Assembly: GCA_964514235.1 (NCBI GenBank)
Contig: CAZEPV010000004.1
Span: 77,345-141,344 of the forward strand
DNA: 64,000 nt
Source of the DNA: JAAYRQ01 sp035647235
GTDB taxonomy: Bacteria; Bacillota; Syntrophomonadia; Syntrophomonadales; Syntrophomonadaceae
Direction: 5' to 3'
Positions 8,504 to 17,777 of this stretch are shown piece by piece. Below the pieces are notes generated by a model. The model saw only the letters and a list, made by a program, of their open reading frames with translations. It was not told the origin of the DNA and searched no databases. The position numbers were made by a program, and so were the translations under genes. How positions within the stretch are numbered: position 1 is the stretch's first letter; each line of letters begins with the position of its first letter.

Positions 8504-9634
8504 TTAGACAGTTTCCACCCATAAATTGTTACGGTGAATAACCTCGTCATAATCTTTAACCCCGAGTAGACCTTCTATTTCGTGGGTTTGCCTACCTGCA
8601 ATAAGTCTAATATCCTCCGAATTATAGTTTACTAAACCCCTAGCAATTTCATTACCTAACTGGTCAATTACAGCTACTACAGTACCTAAGTCAAATTCAC
8701 CTATAACCTCAATAATCCCTGATGGCAGTAGACTTTTGCCCTTGTGTAGTAGAGCATCTCCCGCTCCCTCATCTACCACAAGTTGACCATGAATCATACT
8801 CCCAAAAGCTATCCATTTTTTACGGGCATTTATCTTAAAATCCTTCGGTATAAATAAAGTACCAATCTGATTACCTTGCACGACTTGTCGGATCACATTA
8901 TCAATATTGCTATTAGCTATCAACATAGGAACACCTGCCCCCATACATATACGGGCTGCCTTTAACTTAGTAAACATACCCCCACTGGAAAAACTACTTC
9001 CTTTGCTCTTAGAATTCTTCTCCATAGAATCGGTAATTTCAGTCACTTCGTCTAGGAAAATTGCATTTTCATTAGTTCGTGGGTCGGCATCATACAAGCC
9101 ATCCACATCAGATAAAATCAGCAGAAGCTCGGCCTCCACTATAGCGGCCACCAAGGCAGACAGAGTATCATTATCACCGAACTTAATTTCCTCAACTACT
9201 ACGGTATCATTTTCATTAATTATGGGGATGACCCCCATATCCAACATGGCTAACAATGCATTGGTCGCATTAAGGTAGCGCAACCTATCATCTAGGTCAT
9301 CCCTAGTTAACAAAACCTGGGCTACCGTTTTGCCATATTCAGCAAATAACTTTTCGTACAAATGTAACAGAGCCCCCTGGCCAATAGCGGCTAAAGCTTG
9401 CTTTTGCGGAATAGTTTCGGGAACGGTTTTAAAACCCAGGCGGCTTGCACCTACCCCAATTGCCCCCGAAGTCACCAGTATAACTTCTTTGCCTTGATTA
9501 TGTAAATCGGATAACTCCCTTACAATATGTTCAATCCGATGTAAATTAAGTTGTCCGTTTTTATAAGTCAAAGTACTTGTTCCCACCTTAACCACAAGCC
9601 TTTGACTATTTTTAAAATCACTTCTTTTAACCAT
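8504..9634 (-). CDS. proB: Glutamate 5-kinase with PUA domain
   Basis: First step of proline synthesis: ATP-dependent phosphorylation of glutamate, normally feedback-inhibited by proline. 376 aa: an amino-acid kinase domain (LVVKVGTSTLT at the N-terminus, NENDTV, ILSDVDGLYDADP, GGMFTKLKAA) followed by a C-terminal PUA domain from about residue 280. The start is the ATG at 9634, preceded by AGGTGG. Between obg (22 bp upstream) and proA, forming one minus-strand unit. Confidence 0.96.
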   Translation of the reverse strand: MVKRSDFKNSQRLVVKVGTSTLTYKNGQLNLHRIEHIVRELSDLHNQGKEVILVTSGAIGVGASRLGFKTVPETIPQKQALAAIGQGALLHLYEKLFAEYGKTVAQVLLTRDDLDDRLRYLNATNALLAMLDMGVIPIINENDTVVVEEIKFGDNDTLSALVAAIVEAELLLILSDVDGLYDADPRTNENAIFLDEVTEITDSMEKNSKSKGSSFSSGGMFTKLKAARICMGAGVPMLIANSNIDNVIRQVVQGNQIGTLFIPKDFKINARKKWIAFGSMIHGQLVVDEGAGDALLHKGKSLLPSGIIEVIGEFDLGTVVAVIDQLGNEIARGLVNYNSEDIRLIAGRQTHEIEGLLGVKDYDEVIHRNNLWVETV

Positions 9635-9656
9635 TATAAGACCACCTGCAAAAATA

Positions 9657-10928
9657 TTATCCTGAATATTCAAATTCCAAGTCACCGATTTTTACGGTAT
9701 CCCCATCTTCTATGCCCATTTCCTGCAAAGAATCTTCCACACCCATTTTTTCTATAATCCTTTGAAACCTATGTAAACCCTCATCGGTAGAGAAATTAGT
9801 CATTTTTACTAATCTATCAATTCTTTCTCCCGTAACTTCATAAATACCTGCTACAATATTAATCTCAAATGGTATTTCCTCTGTAAAGCTTCTAACTACC
9901 ACTTCTTCCCCCGCCACCTGAACTACAGAAGGTATGGCTTGCAATTCGTGATATATTGCCTCGACTAATTCAGTAAGCCCAGCTCCAGTTACAGCAGATA
10001 TGGCGTAGACTTTATTTGGAAATAATTTTTCCAGCCTGACCAGATTTTCTTCAGCTACAGGGAGGTCCATTTTATTAGCTACAATCAAAAAAGGTTTTTG
10101 ACTAATTACATCATTGTATAATTCTAATTCCAAACGCAAAACATTATAATCCTCCACTACATCTCTTTCCTCAGTCTGGGCAGTATCCAATACAAAAACT
10201 AAAAGTTTGGTTCTCTCTATATGTCTCAGAAATCGATGGCCTAGTCCAGCCCCCTGGTGAGCATTTTCAATTAAGCCAGGAATATCAGCTACTACAAAGG
10301 TGTCTTTGCCCTTAGTCTGTACTACCCCTAAATTGGGAACTAGGGTCGTGAAAGGATAATCCGCTATTTTAGGACGGGAGGCAGAAATACGGGAAATAAG
10401 AGTCGATTTTCCTGCATTGGGGAAACCTACTAACCCTACATCAGCCAGCAATTTTAATTCTAACCTAATCCATTTTTCTTCCCCTGGTTCGCCATTTTCC
10501 GAAATGGAAGGAGCTTTATTCCTACCTGAGGCAAAACGGGTATTGCCCCGCCCCCCCCGTCCACCTTTAACAACAGTTACACTTTGCCCGTGTATCAAAA
10601 AATCTGCAATAACTTGGTCAGTATCATCATCTTTGATTACTGTTCCTACTGGCACCTTTACTAGCAAATCTTCACCAGAAGCCCCATGCTTGTTTTTACC
10701 CTGACCATGTGCACCCCTCTTAGCCTTAAAATGCTTTTGGTACTTAAAATCTAGTAAAGTACTAAGACCTTCATCAGCTTGAAAAATAATATGGCCACCT
10801 CGACCACCATCGCCCCCAGCTGGCCCACCCATGGGAACATATTTCTCCCTACGAAAAGCAACTATACCGTTTCCCCCATCACCAGCCTTAAGATTTATTT
10901 TAGCATAATCTATGAACAAGCCATTCAC
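9657..10928 (-). CDS. obg: Obg/CgtA GTPase
   Basis: Ribosome-associated GTPase involved in 50S assembly, stress signalling and, in Bacillus, sporulation. The 423-aa protein has the three expected parts: the glycine-rich Obg fold (GGDGGRGGHI), the G domain with GFPNAGKST, DIPGL and NKMD, and a C-terminal OCT domain ending in acidic VKIGDLEFEYS. It is directly downstream of spo0B, as in Bacillus, with a 9-bp gap and a GAGGAG ribosome site. Confidence 0.97.
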   Translation of the reverse strand: MNGLFIDYAKINLKAGDGGNGIVAFRREKYVPMGGPAGGDGGRGGHIIFQADEGLSTLLDFKYQKHFKAKRGAHGQGKNKHGASGEDLLVKVPVGTVIKDDDTDQVIADFLIHGQSVTVVKGGRGGRGNTRFASGRNKAPSISENGEPGEEKWIRLELKLLADVGLVGFPNAGKSTLISRISASRPKIADYPFTTLVPNLGVVQTKGKDTFVVADIPGLIENAHQGAGLGHRFLRHIERTKLLVFVLDTAQTEERDVVEDYNVLRLELELYNDVISQKPFLIVANKMDLPVAEENLVRLEKLFPNKVYAISAVTGAGLTELVEAIYHELQAIPSVVQVAGEEVVVRSFTEEIPFEINIVAGIYEVTGERIDRLVKMTNFSTDEGLHRFQRIIEKMGVEDSLQEMGIEDGDTVKIGDLEFEYSG

Positions 10929-10937
10929 TCCTCATGT

Positions 10938-11390
10938 CTAGCACTTATCCTTCTTAATATAGAAATCTTTTAAATTACCAATCGGTTGTTTAGAATCAAA
11001 GACAAGCTTAATCTGGTCCTCTAGCTCATATATAGAAACAAGAATTCTAACTTCATTATACCTTTGCTCACCTAGGAGGGACTGAACAGTAGACATAAAA
11101 TCGAACTGCTCTACTAAATGCTCGGCAGCTACTATTTCAATCACATCATACTTTAGTATTACACCTATACTTTGTAATAATGATTTTTGCTGCAATAAAT
11201 ATAAACTTAGCTCGGGGCTTTTAAGTTCAAACAAAAGCCTTTCCTGGTTCATTTCTTCCACTATTTGTGAAATATAGGCCTTAACTTCATCTAAATAGCC
11301 TAATTCGGAATAACCGTTAATAATCTGCAAATGATTTCCAAAATCATGGCGCATACTTCTTATTAGGGCTAAAGTTTTAGAGGCTTCCAA
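10938..11390 (-). CDS. spo0B: Spo0B-like phosphotransferase (sporulation phosphorelay)
   Basis: 150-aa protein with the alpha-helical hairpin of SpoOB-type histidine phosphotransferases. The segment MRHDFGNHLQIINGY aligns with the Bacillus Spo0B region carrying the phosphorylated His (RHDWMNKLQ). Spo0B relays phosphate from Spo0F to Spo0A at sporulation onset (known for Bacillus; inferred here). Position between rpmA and obg is the conserved Bacillus arrangement. The start is TTG, 10 nt behind AAGGAG; a nearer ATG is out of frame. A terminator separates it from rpmA, so it may be read partly by readthrough or from its own promoter. The C-terminal half is shorter than in Bacillus. Confidence 0.8.
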   Translation of the reverse strand: MEASKTLALIRSMRHDFGNHLQIINGYSELGYLDEVKAYISQIVEEMNQERLLFELKSPELSLYLLQQKSLLQSIGVILKYDVIEIVAAEHLVEQFDFMSTVQSLLGEQRYNEVRILVSIYELEDQIKLVFDSKQPIGNLKDFYIKKDKC

Positions 11391-11434
11391 TGTCAGACAT
11401 CTCCTTTTTTAAAATCAAAATTAAATCTGATGGC

Positions 11435-11467
11435 AAAAAACCCCTGAAAAATCAACTATTTCAGGGG
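11435..11467 (-). terminator. Terminator downstream of rpmA
   Basis: CCCCTGAAA (11441-11449) pairs with TTTCAGGGG (11459-11467). On the minus strand the stem is followed by six Ts. It separates the ribosomal protein unit from spo0B-obg-proBA. Confidence 0.9.
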
Positions 11468-11497
11468 TCTAAAAAATTCTATAGTTATAAATAATCA

Positions 11498-11794
11498 TTA
11501 TCCCATCATAGTTTCTTCAACAGGATAAACACTTACTTGTTTTTTATTCTTGCCTTTTCTTTCAAACTTAACCGCTCCATCTATTACCGCGAATAGGGTG
11601 TCATCTTTTCCTATCATTACATTATTACCTGGATGAATTCTAGTACCTCTTTGTCTAATAATTATATTGCCAGCTTTTACTACCTGTCCATCGTGTCTTT
11701 TCGTACCGAGCCTTTTAGATGCACTATCCCTACCATTTCTAGTACTTCCGCCACCTTTTTTAGTAGCAAAAAGTTGTAAATCAAAAACAAACAA
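11498..11794 (-). CDS. rpmA: Ribosomal protein bL27 with cleavable N-terminal leader
   Basis: Large-subunit protein L27, near the peptidyl-transferase centre. The Firmicute-type N-terminal leader ends in FDLQLFA-TKKGGGST; Prp protease is known to cut such leaders after the LxFFA-like motif before ribosome assembly, and prp is the upstream neighbour. I choose the TTG at 11794 as start, 9 nt behind GGAGG; the GTG nine bases upstream overlaps that ribosome site. The prp stop lies just upstream. Confidence 0.95.
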   Translation of the reverse strand: MFVFDLQLFATKKGGGSTRNGRDSASKRLGTKRHDGQVVKAGNIIIRQRGTRIHPGNNVMIGKDDTLFAVIDGAVKFERKGKNKKQVSVYPVEETMMG

Positions 11795-11796
11795 AC

Positions 11797-12126
11797 CTAG
11801 CACCTCCGTATCTCTAATTTCATATATTTACCATAACTTTCTTCCATCGATTCTAAACCCGCTAACATCGTAGTCAATATAAGTTGGGCTTTCTCCTTAT
11901 CATCTTGACTAATATTATCAGATAAAACCACACTCATATTTCCAGGTTCGTGGATATATTCCGGTTGGGAATTCAAGTGTTTAATCAATCCAATTAAGGC
12001 CGTCTGGGTTATAGCTGATATACCCGCACAATAGATATCTTCACCCTTAGGAGCATAAGCAGCGTGTCCCTTAACTGTAAATCCTATAATATTCTCGTCC
12101 TTGTAGTTTATGGTTATTTTAAGCAT
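11797..12126 (-). CDS. prp: Ribosomal processing cysteine protease Prp
   Basis: Cysteine protease (YsxB/DUF464 family, 109 aa) that removes the N-terminal leader of L27. The catalytic His lies in VKGHAAYA and the Cys in IYCAGISA. The ATG follows the rplU stop codon without a gap, and the gene ends at the rpmA ribosome site, so the three are translationally linked. Confidence 0.93.
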   Translation of the reverse strand: MLKITINYKDENIIGFTVKGHAAYAPKGEDIYCAGISAITQTALIGLIKHLNSQPEYIHEPGNMSVVLSDNISQDDKEKAQLILTTMLAGLESMEESYGKYMKLEIRRC

Positions 12127-12441
12127 TTATAATTCAATTTTAGTAATTTTGACTCTAGTATAAGGTTGACGATGGCCTTGTTTTTTGCGGTACTTTTTTC
12201 TTTTTTTATACTTGTAAACTATGATTTTCTTGTCTTTGCCTTGTTCCAATACTCGGGCACTAACTTTGGCATTTGCCACCAAAGGATTCCCTACTTGTAA
12301 ATTACCATTACCATCATTAACCAATAGAACTTCCTCAAAAGTAATGGTATCCCCCGCTTCGGCATCTAGCTTCTCAATTTTTAAAAAATCACCTTCACTA
12401 ACTTTAAACTGCTTACCACCAGTCTTAATAACTGCATACAC
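12127..12441 (-). CDS. rplU: Ribosomal protein bL21
   Basis: Large-subunit protein L21, 104 aa, complete: N-terminal MYAVIKTGGKQFKV and the basic C-terminal region with KKRKKYRKKQGHRQPYT that binds 23S rRNA. First gene of rplU-prp-rpmA, behind a structured leader and its own promoter. Confidence 0.98.
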   Translation of the reverse strand: MYAVIKTGGKQFKVSEGDFLKIEKLDAEAGDTITFEEVLLVNDGNGNLQVGNPLVANAKVSARVLEQGKDKKIIVYKYKKRKKYRKKQGHRQPYTRVKITKIEL

Positions 12442-12486
12442 TAATAATTACACCTCCATATTTTATAAGACTCGCCAGTAAATAGG

Positions 12487-12543
12487 TAGGTTTAATACAA
12501 CCATTTAAGAACCTATACTGAGCGGTTGCAAAAATACGCAACC
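12487..12543 (-). promoter_or_regulatory. Structured leader of rplU (L21-leader-like)
   Basis: Two stems precede rplU: GGTTGC (12524-12529) with GCAACC (12538-12543), and TAGGTT (12487-12492) with AACCTA (12510-12515). Position and shape fit an autoregulatory L21 leader of Firmicutes; the family assignment is not verified. Confidence 0.55.
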
Positions 12544-12551
12544 CAAAGGTC

Positions 12552-12580
12552 AAAATACCATAAATAACAAGCAATGTCAA
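12552..12580 (-). promoter_or_regulatory. Sigma-A type promoter of rplU-prp-rpmA
   Basis: On the minus strand: TTGACA (complement of 12575-12580), a 17-bp spacer, then TATTTT (complement of 12552-12557). Directly upstream of the structured leader. Confidence 0.65.
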
Positions 12581-12596
12581 GCACAATAGCCTGGCA

Positions 12597-14024
12597 TCAT
12601 TTCGGTGTGTCTATATTATATTCGAAAATTCCCAGATTTTCATTACTAACTAGCTTTACTTTTTTTCCTGTCCGCCTTTCTATGTAAGCCATATTTTTAG
12701 CATCATTTTCAATAAATTGCAGCAAAACAGGATTAGCTTCACATATTATTTCATCACTTTCAACATAACACATATTAGCTAATTTCCTTTTAATTTCACA
12801 AGATAGGGCAAAATTGTTAATGGTTCTTCCCCTACCATTACAAGTTACGCAATCATCAGTGAAAAACTCCGAAACCCCATATCGGGACTTGCGTCGGGTC
12901 ATTTCCAAAAAACCCAAATTGGTAATTCCCATAATTCTGGTATGGGCCTTATCCTTAGCTAACTCGTGTTTGAGAGTTTTTACTACTTGGGCTTCATTAT
13001 CTTTATTTTTCATATCTATAAAATCAATAAGTATTATGCCCCCGATACTTCTCAAGCGCAACTGTCGGGGTATTTCAATGGCAGCTTCCATATTCAATTT
13101 GAAAACAGTATCTTCAAAGCTTTTTTTCCCTGTAAATTTCCCACTATTAACATCTATAACAGTCATAGCTTCAGTTTCATCAAATATTAAATACCCCCCG
13201 CTTTTGAGCCATACCTTACGGCGGAGTAATCTGCGAACATCCCTTTCCAAGCCATGTTTCTCGAATAAATCGCCTTCTTCATAATCAATGGTAAATTTAA
13301 AATTAGCTGGTTTTGTTTTTAAATAGTTATAAATCCGATCCCTTAATTTCATATTATTAATTATTATTTTTAGGGTTTGTCCATCCAAATAATCCCTTAA
13401 AGTTCTCTCTAGTACATCAATATCTTCATAGATTAATGCAGGAGGTCTAGCTTTATCGAACCTAGCTATTATCTCCTGCCAGACAGATAAAAGGTCATTT
13501 AACTCTTTTATAATCTCCTCATCGTCAGCTTCCAAGCAAGCAGTCCGAATGATTACCCCTACATCTGCCGGTTTAGCTTTATCAACCAGCTCTTTCAATT
13601 CATCGCGTCGTTCATCTATAGTTATTTTGCGAGAAATTGAAATATCCCTTTGTGTGGGAAGTAATACCAAAAAGCGTCCCGGCAGGGAAATTTCACCAGT
13701 AACCCGAGCACCTTTTTCGGCGAATGCTTCTTTTTTAACTTGTACCATTATTTCTTGGCCACTCTTCATCAAGTCTAAAACATTAATTCCCTTTTTCCCC
13801 TTAGGGACTACGATATCACCAGCATATAAAAAAGCATTCTTACTATGCCCAATATCTACAAAAACACAAGAAAGTCCAGGTAGGATATCTTTAACCCTAC
13901 CCTTATATATGTTACCTACATTTTCATCGTCATTAGCCCAAAAAACTTCGGCTAAGCGCCCATTCTCTACTACTGCTACCCTTGACTCCCAAGGATATAC
14001 CTCCGCTATAATCTCTCTAACCAT
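12597..14024 (-). CDS. rng: Ribonuclease E/G family endoribonuclease
   Basis: Endonuclease of the RNase G type, acting in rRNA maturation and mRNA decay. 475 aa: an S1-like RNA-binding domain near residues 35-120, the catalytic core with MTVIDVNSGKFTG and IILIDFIDM supplying the magnesium-binding Asp residues, and the zinc-link motif CVTCNGRG. It lacks the long C-terminal scaffold of RNase E. The ATG overlaps the stop of the upstream TIGR03936 gene (TAATG), indicating translational coupling. Confidence 0.93.
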   Translation of the reverse strand: MVREIIAEVYPWESRVAVVENGRLAEVFWANDDENVGNIYKGRVKDILPGLSCVFVDIGHSKNAFLYAGDIVVPKGKKGINVLDLMKSGQEIMVQVKKEAFAEKGARVTGEISLPGRFLVLLPTQRDISISRKITIDERRDELKELVDKAKPADVGVIIRTACLEADDEEIIKELNDLLSVWQEIIARFDKARPPALIYEDIDVLERTLRDYLDGQTLKIIINNMKLRDRIYNYLKTKPANFKFTIDYEEGDLFEKHGLERDVRRLLRRKVWLKSGGYLIFDETEAMTVIDVNSGKFTGKKSFEDTVFKLNMEAAIEIPRQLRLRSIGGIILIDFIDMKNKDNEAQVVKTLKHELAKDKAHTRIMGITNLGFLEMTRRKSRYGVSEFFTDDCVTCNGRGRTINNFALSCEIKRKLANMCYVESDEIICEANPVLLQFIENDAKNMAYIERRTGKKVKLVSNENLGIFEYNIDTPK

Positions 14025-14698
14025 TAACTCACCTTTTCCAGAGGGGTGTAAAAACTATCATTAATCCATATGTAGTTACCCGTACGGTAAACATCTATAA
14101 TCCTATAGTCAATTACAAATCCCTTTAATAAGTCCATTAATTCATCATACCTAATATTAATAGGCTGCCCCACAGCTACCCATATTTCCATAATATCAGA
14201 CTTATCCCCTAGCTGCACATCAATATTAAAAATTCCCGACCTTAAATCCTTATCCATATCCTTGTTTTTACCCTTACTTTTTATTGTTAAATTGCTACTA
14301 TTTAGTATTCTAGCCCTTATCTCCTGCAAATCTACACCTTTTTCAAATGCAAATGCATAAGAAGCTGCATTAATAACCCGCATTAATGCTAATGGTCTTA
14401 GCTCTAACACTTGGCATTTATTAATAATTACATCTGCAGGGAAGGCAGAGTTCATTTGCAAGATAAATTCCTGAGCAGCCAAGGGTTCCCTTAGCTCCAA
14501 ATCAAAATATTCCCTTTCTCCCCATACCCCCACAGGTAAAACAGTACCCAAGGAAAATTTAATATGTGGATTATAACCTTGGCTTAAAGCATAGGGAATA
14601 TTAGCCCTTCTAAAGCTTCTTTCCATCATCCTATACATATCCAAATTAGATAAAAACCTTAAGTCGGAACCTACACCATATTCGGCCCTAATATACAT
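14024..14698 (-). CDS. TIGR03936 / DUF2344 radical-SAM-linked protein
   Basis: 224-aa protein of the DUF2344 family, which is found next to, or fused to, the TIGR03960 radical SAM protein. The N-terminus YGVGSDLRFLSNLDMYRMMERSFRR-type segment (residues 6-30) and ALSQGYNPHIKFSLG are characteristic. Function unknown; the constant pairing suggests that it works with the radical SAM enzyme on a common RNA or protein substrate (inference). It overlaps the partner's 3' end by 11 bp and rng's start by 1 bp. Confidence 0.88.
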   Translation of the reverse strand: MYIRAEYGVGSDLRFLSNLDMYRMMERSFRRANIPYALSQGYNPHIKFSLGTVLPVGVWGEREYFDLELREPLAAQEFILQMNSAFPADVIINKCQVLELRPLALMRVINAASYAFAFEKGVDLQEIRARILNSSNLTIKSKGKNKDMDKDLRSGIFNIDVQLGDKSDIMEIWVAVGQPINIRYDELMDLLKGFVIDYRIIDVYRTGNYIWINDSFYTPLEKVS

Positions 14699-16541
14699 AT
14701 TCCCTAACCCCCCTAATATCTACATCAATGTCGAAGCTAGGGCAAATTCCACAATCATTACATACACCATCTCGGCAATCATTAGTCAAAAGACCCGCTT
14801 TAGCCTTCTCATTTTCATTTTGTAGAAATTCCCTAGTTACGCCTATATCAATAAAATCCCAGGGGAAAACCTCCGTGTAGGGCCTAAGCCTAGTAGTATA
14901 AAAGTCTAAATCTATAGCGTTTTCCAAGATGGCTTCCAACCACAAATCGTATCTAAAATATTCTGACCAACTGTCAAACTTACAACCTTTTTTCCAGGCC
15001 CCATAAATAACCTGGGACAGCTTACGATCGCCCCTGGCCAACATCCCTTCAATAAGGCTAGTTCTACTATCATGAAAACTTATTCTAGTCCGCCGCGTTT
15101 TTTTATTAATTAAGAATTCCTGTTTAGCCTTTAATTCCTCCATCGAAACCTGTCCCCCCCATTGGAAGGGGGTATGGGGCTTGGGGACAAAAGAGGATAA
15201 ACTAGGCCTTATATCAACACCCCGATTTGCATGTTCCTTGCCAATGTACCTAACTTTCTCGATTAAATCCAGAATACCTAAAAGATCCTCATTTGTTTCC
15301 TCAGGTAGGCCAATCATGAAATATAATTTTAATGCATTCCAACCAGATTTAAAAGCAGCTTCAACTGCTTGAAATAATTGTTCTTCACTTACATTTTTAT
15401 TTATAATATCCCTTAACCTTTGACTGCCAGCTTCAGGTGCTAGAGTTAAAGTAGTTTTTCTAACCTTTTGCACTTCATTAGCCAAATCAATGGAAAAAGC
15501 GTCCACTCTTAAAGAAGGAAGTGACACCCCAATTCCTTTATCTTTATAAGTAGCTATCAAATCATGGACTAAAGTCTCTACACCAGAATAATCCAGGCTG
15601 CTTAGAGATGAAAGTGAAACTTCCTCATATCCCGTATTTTTCAGCTGTTCAGCTGCCTGATCTTTTAGAGTATTAAGGCTTCTTTCCCTAACTGGACGGT
15701 AAACCATCCCCGCATGGCAAAAGCGACAGCCCCGCTGACAACCCCGCATAACCTCTATTACAGCTCTATCGTGGATGACTCCCACAAAAGGTACTAATGG
15801 TTTTTCAGGGTAATAAGCTGTATCTAAATTTTCGACTACTCTCTTCCTAATTATACTAGGTGCCCCTTTTACTAAGGTATCCCTAGACCCAATAGTTCCA
15901 TCAGAATTATATTTAACCTCATAAAAACTAGGTATATATACACCTTCAATCTCCATAAGCCTTTTCAGTAATTCTTTTTTACCCAAATGCTTGTATTGCT
16001 GCATGGTGTCCAAAAATTCCACTAATACTTCCTCACCATCCCCGATAAGAAAAGCATCAAAAAAATCCGCATAGGGTTCAGGATTAAAGGCAACGGGTCC
16101 CCCAGCAATAATCAAGGGGTCCCCATCCCCCCTAAGATTAGCCCATGCATTCACACCAGATAAATCCAGCATGTTTAATATATTAGTAACAGACATCTCG
16201 TATTGGAGGGAAAAGCCTATAAGATCAAAATCGGAAATTGAACGGAAAGACTCTAAAGCATATAATGAAATACCCTTATCCCGCATTAAAATTTCCATAT
16301 CAGGCCAAGGGGCATAAGTCCTTTCACACAAATGGTCAGTAGTCTCATTTACTAGCCCATACAAAATCTTAGTCCCTACATGAGACATACCGACTTCATA
16401 TACATCAGGAAAGGCTAAGACCATTTTTATAGCTGACTTATCCCAATCCTTTTTAATAATATTTAATTCATTACCCGTATACCTTGCGGGTTTAGATACC
16501 CTAGGCAAAATATCCCTATATAACACATCTTTATCTAACAT
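14688..16541 (-). CDS. TIGR03960 family B12-binding-type radical SAM protein
   Basis: 617-aa radical SAM enzyme. A B12-binding-like Rossmann region occupies roughly residues 40-190 (GVGTKILYGL, GGPVAFNPEP). The [4Fe-4S] motif is RGCQRGCRFCHAG (CxxxCxxC) near residue 267, followed by the TIM-barrel core. The C-terminus has additional cysteines (CRDGVCNDCGIC) that could hold a second cluster. Substrate unknown. First gene of the unit that runs into TIGR03936 and rng, a conserved clostridial order. Confidence 0.9.
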   Translation of the reverse strand: MLDKDVLYRDILPRVSKPARYTGNELNIIKKDWDKSAIKMVLAFPDVYEVGMSHVGTKILYGLVNETTDHLCERTYAPWPDMEILMRDKGISLYALESFRSISDFDLIGFSLQYEMSVTNILNMLDLSGVNAWANLRGDGDPLIIAGGPVAFNPEPYADFFDAFLIGDGEEVLVEFLDTMQQYKHLGKKELLKRLMEIEGVYIPSFYEVKYNSDGTIGSRDTLVKGAPSIIRKRVVENLDTAYYPEKPLVPFVGVIHDRAVIEVMRGCQRGCRFCHAGMVYRPVRERSLNTLKDQAAEQLKNTGYEEVSLSSLSSLDYSGVETLVHDLIATYKDKGIGVSLPSLRVDAFSIDLANEVQKVRKTTLTLAPEAGSQRLRDIINKNVSEEQLFQAVEAAFKSGWNALKLYFMIGLPEETNEDLLGILDLIEKVRYIGKEHANRGVDIRPSLSSFVPKPHTPFQWGGQVSMEELKAKQEFLINKKTRRTRISFHDSRTSLIEGMLARGDRKLSQVIYGAWKKGCKFDSWSEYFRYDLWLEAILENAIDLDFYTTRLRPYTEVFPWDFIDIGVTREFLQNENEKAKAGLLTNDCRDGVCNDCGICPSFDIDVDIRGVREYVY

Positions 16542-16842
16542 AAAAATCCCCTTAAAAGATAGGTAGTACTATATTAACACACTTTCGCCAGAGACGGGGG
16601 ACAGTCCCCTATTTAACATCATCAAACACTACATAATATCCCACCATAGCCATAAAATTTATCAAAAAGCCATATCCAACTTATAACCACAGCAGAATTC
16701 ATCTGCCAACTATTTATCATAATAGATATGCACTTTCATCCTCTGCCTTCATATCCCCCATGAAATCTATTAAATCTTCATAGTAGTTTTTATTGGGAGA
16801 GTTACCCGCATTATAGATGAAAGCCTAAGCTTTACAAGGCAA
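16542..16842. other. Intergenic junction with palindrome and possible gene remnant
   Basis: 301 bp between divergent genes. It holds the palindrome GGGGAC-A-GTCCCC (16597-16609), a short motif common in clostridial intergenic DNA. On the minus strand there is an open stretch of 36 codons (16717-16824) with protein-like composition but no start or ribosome site, perhaps the relic of a lost gene. Confidence 0.35.
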
Positions 16843-17691
16843 ATGGCTTCTTTATATAAATCAGATGGAATTAATCGAGTCTTAGAATTTCATAATACAG
16901 ATATAAATAAAAGTTATCAAATATTATTAAATGAAAAAAATGCAAATGTTATAAAGGATAATTTCCTGCCTTATACAACTAAAATAGTAACTCCTTTCGC
17001 ACTATGGCAAGCTATTGGACGAGGACAGGTTTCCGGTGAGGAAGCTTTATTTAAAAAACAATATAAAGTATTAGGTGATTTTAGTATAATGCTCAAATGG
17101 GATGAACTTTTTGGAGGTTATAAATCTGACAAGAAATCTTCTGCTAAAAAAGGAAATAAAACTAATATAGGTATTTTGCTTGCTCCATGGATCATTATTT
17201 GGATATTAATTTCAATTAATTCAACCATAGGTGGTATAGCAGGTATCCTTTCTGTAGCATCTGTACCTTTGCTTTGGATTTATTACAAACCTACAATATT
17301 TGAACAAATAAGTTTGCCTATAATTGCTGGGTTATCTTTGGGCATATTGCTAGGTGCAGATTCTTCCATTATCATAACAATAAGCTATACTGCCTTCGGT
17401 CTGCTGTGTACTATTGGAACTTTTACAAAAGTACCTCTTTCAGCCTATTATAGTTCTGTAAATTACGGTGAAGAAAGAGCCTTTTCAAATCCGCTTTTTA
17501 TCCATACAAATAGAATCCTTACTGCTGCATGGGGTGTGGTATATCTTTGTTCCTCAATTTGGACTTATTTTATAATGTTATCAAGTTTTTCCCAATATGT
17601 TGGTTTAATTAATTCTATTATCCCTGCATTTATGGGGATTTTTACCTTGTGGTTCCAAAAATGGTATCCTGCACAAAGAGCAAAAGGATAG
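16843..17691 (+). CDS. SCP2-like domain fused to a membrane domain, function unknown
   Basis: 282 aa. Residues 1-90 resemble the SCP2-type lipid-carrier domain that in clostridial flavoproteins follows a flavodoxin fold (pattern TPFALWQAIGRGQVSGEEALF...YKVLGDFSIML). After a charged linker (KSDKKSSAKKGNK, about 94-106) come six or seven hydrophobic helices. No flavodoxin part is present. The frame remains open about 20 codons upstream of the ATG and the ribosome site (AAGG, 4 nt) is poor, so the start is uncertain and the gene may be a rearranged remnant of a larger one. No function can be assigned. Confidence 0.6.
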   Translation: MASLYKSDGINRVLEFHNTDINKSYQILLNEKNANVIKDNFLPYTTKIVTPFALWQAIGRGQVSGEEALFKKQYKVLGDFSIMLKWDELFGGYKSDKKSSAKKGNKTNIGILLAPWIIIWILISINSTIGGIAGILSVASVPLLWIYYKPTIFEQISLPIIAGLSLGILLGADSSIIITISYTAFGLLCTIGTFTKVPLSAYYSSVNYGEERAFSNPLFIHTNRILTAAWGVVYLCSSIWTYFIMLSSFSQYVGLINSIIPAFMGIFTLWFQKWYPAQRAKG

Positions 17692-17777
17692 TCGGAAAAA
17701 CCGCTAGGACTGATAAACTAACAATCCTAAAATATGAAATATGTTCTAGTATGTATGGCTCCTTATTTACATTTTAC

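Noticed and set aside
12221..13284. Open frames on the plus strand opposite rplU and rng
   Set aside because: Shadows of well-conserved minus-strand genes.
16597..16609. GGGGAC-A-GTCCCC palindrome as evidence of an insertion sequence
   Set aside because: No transposase, terminal repeats or target duplication nearby; the motif alone is too short.
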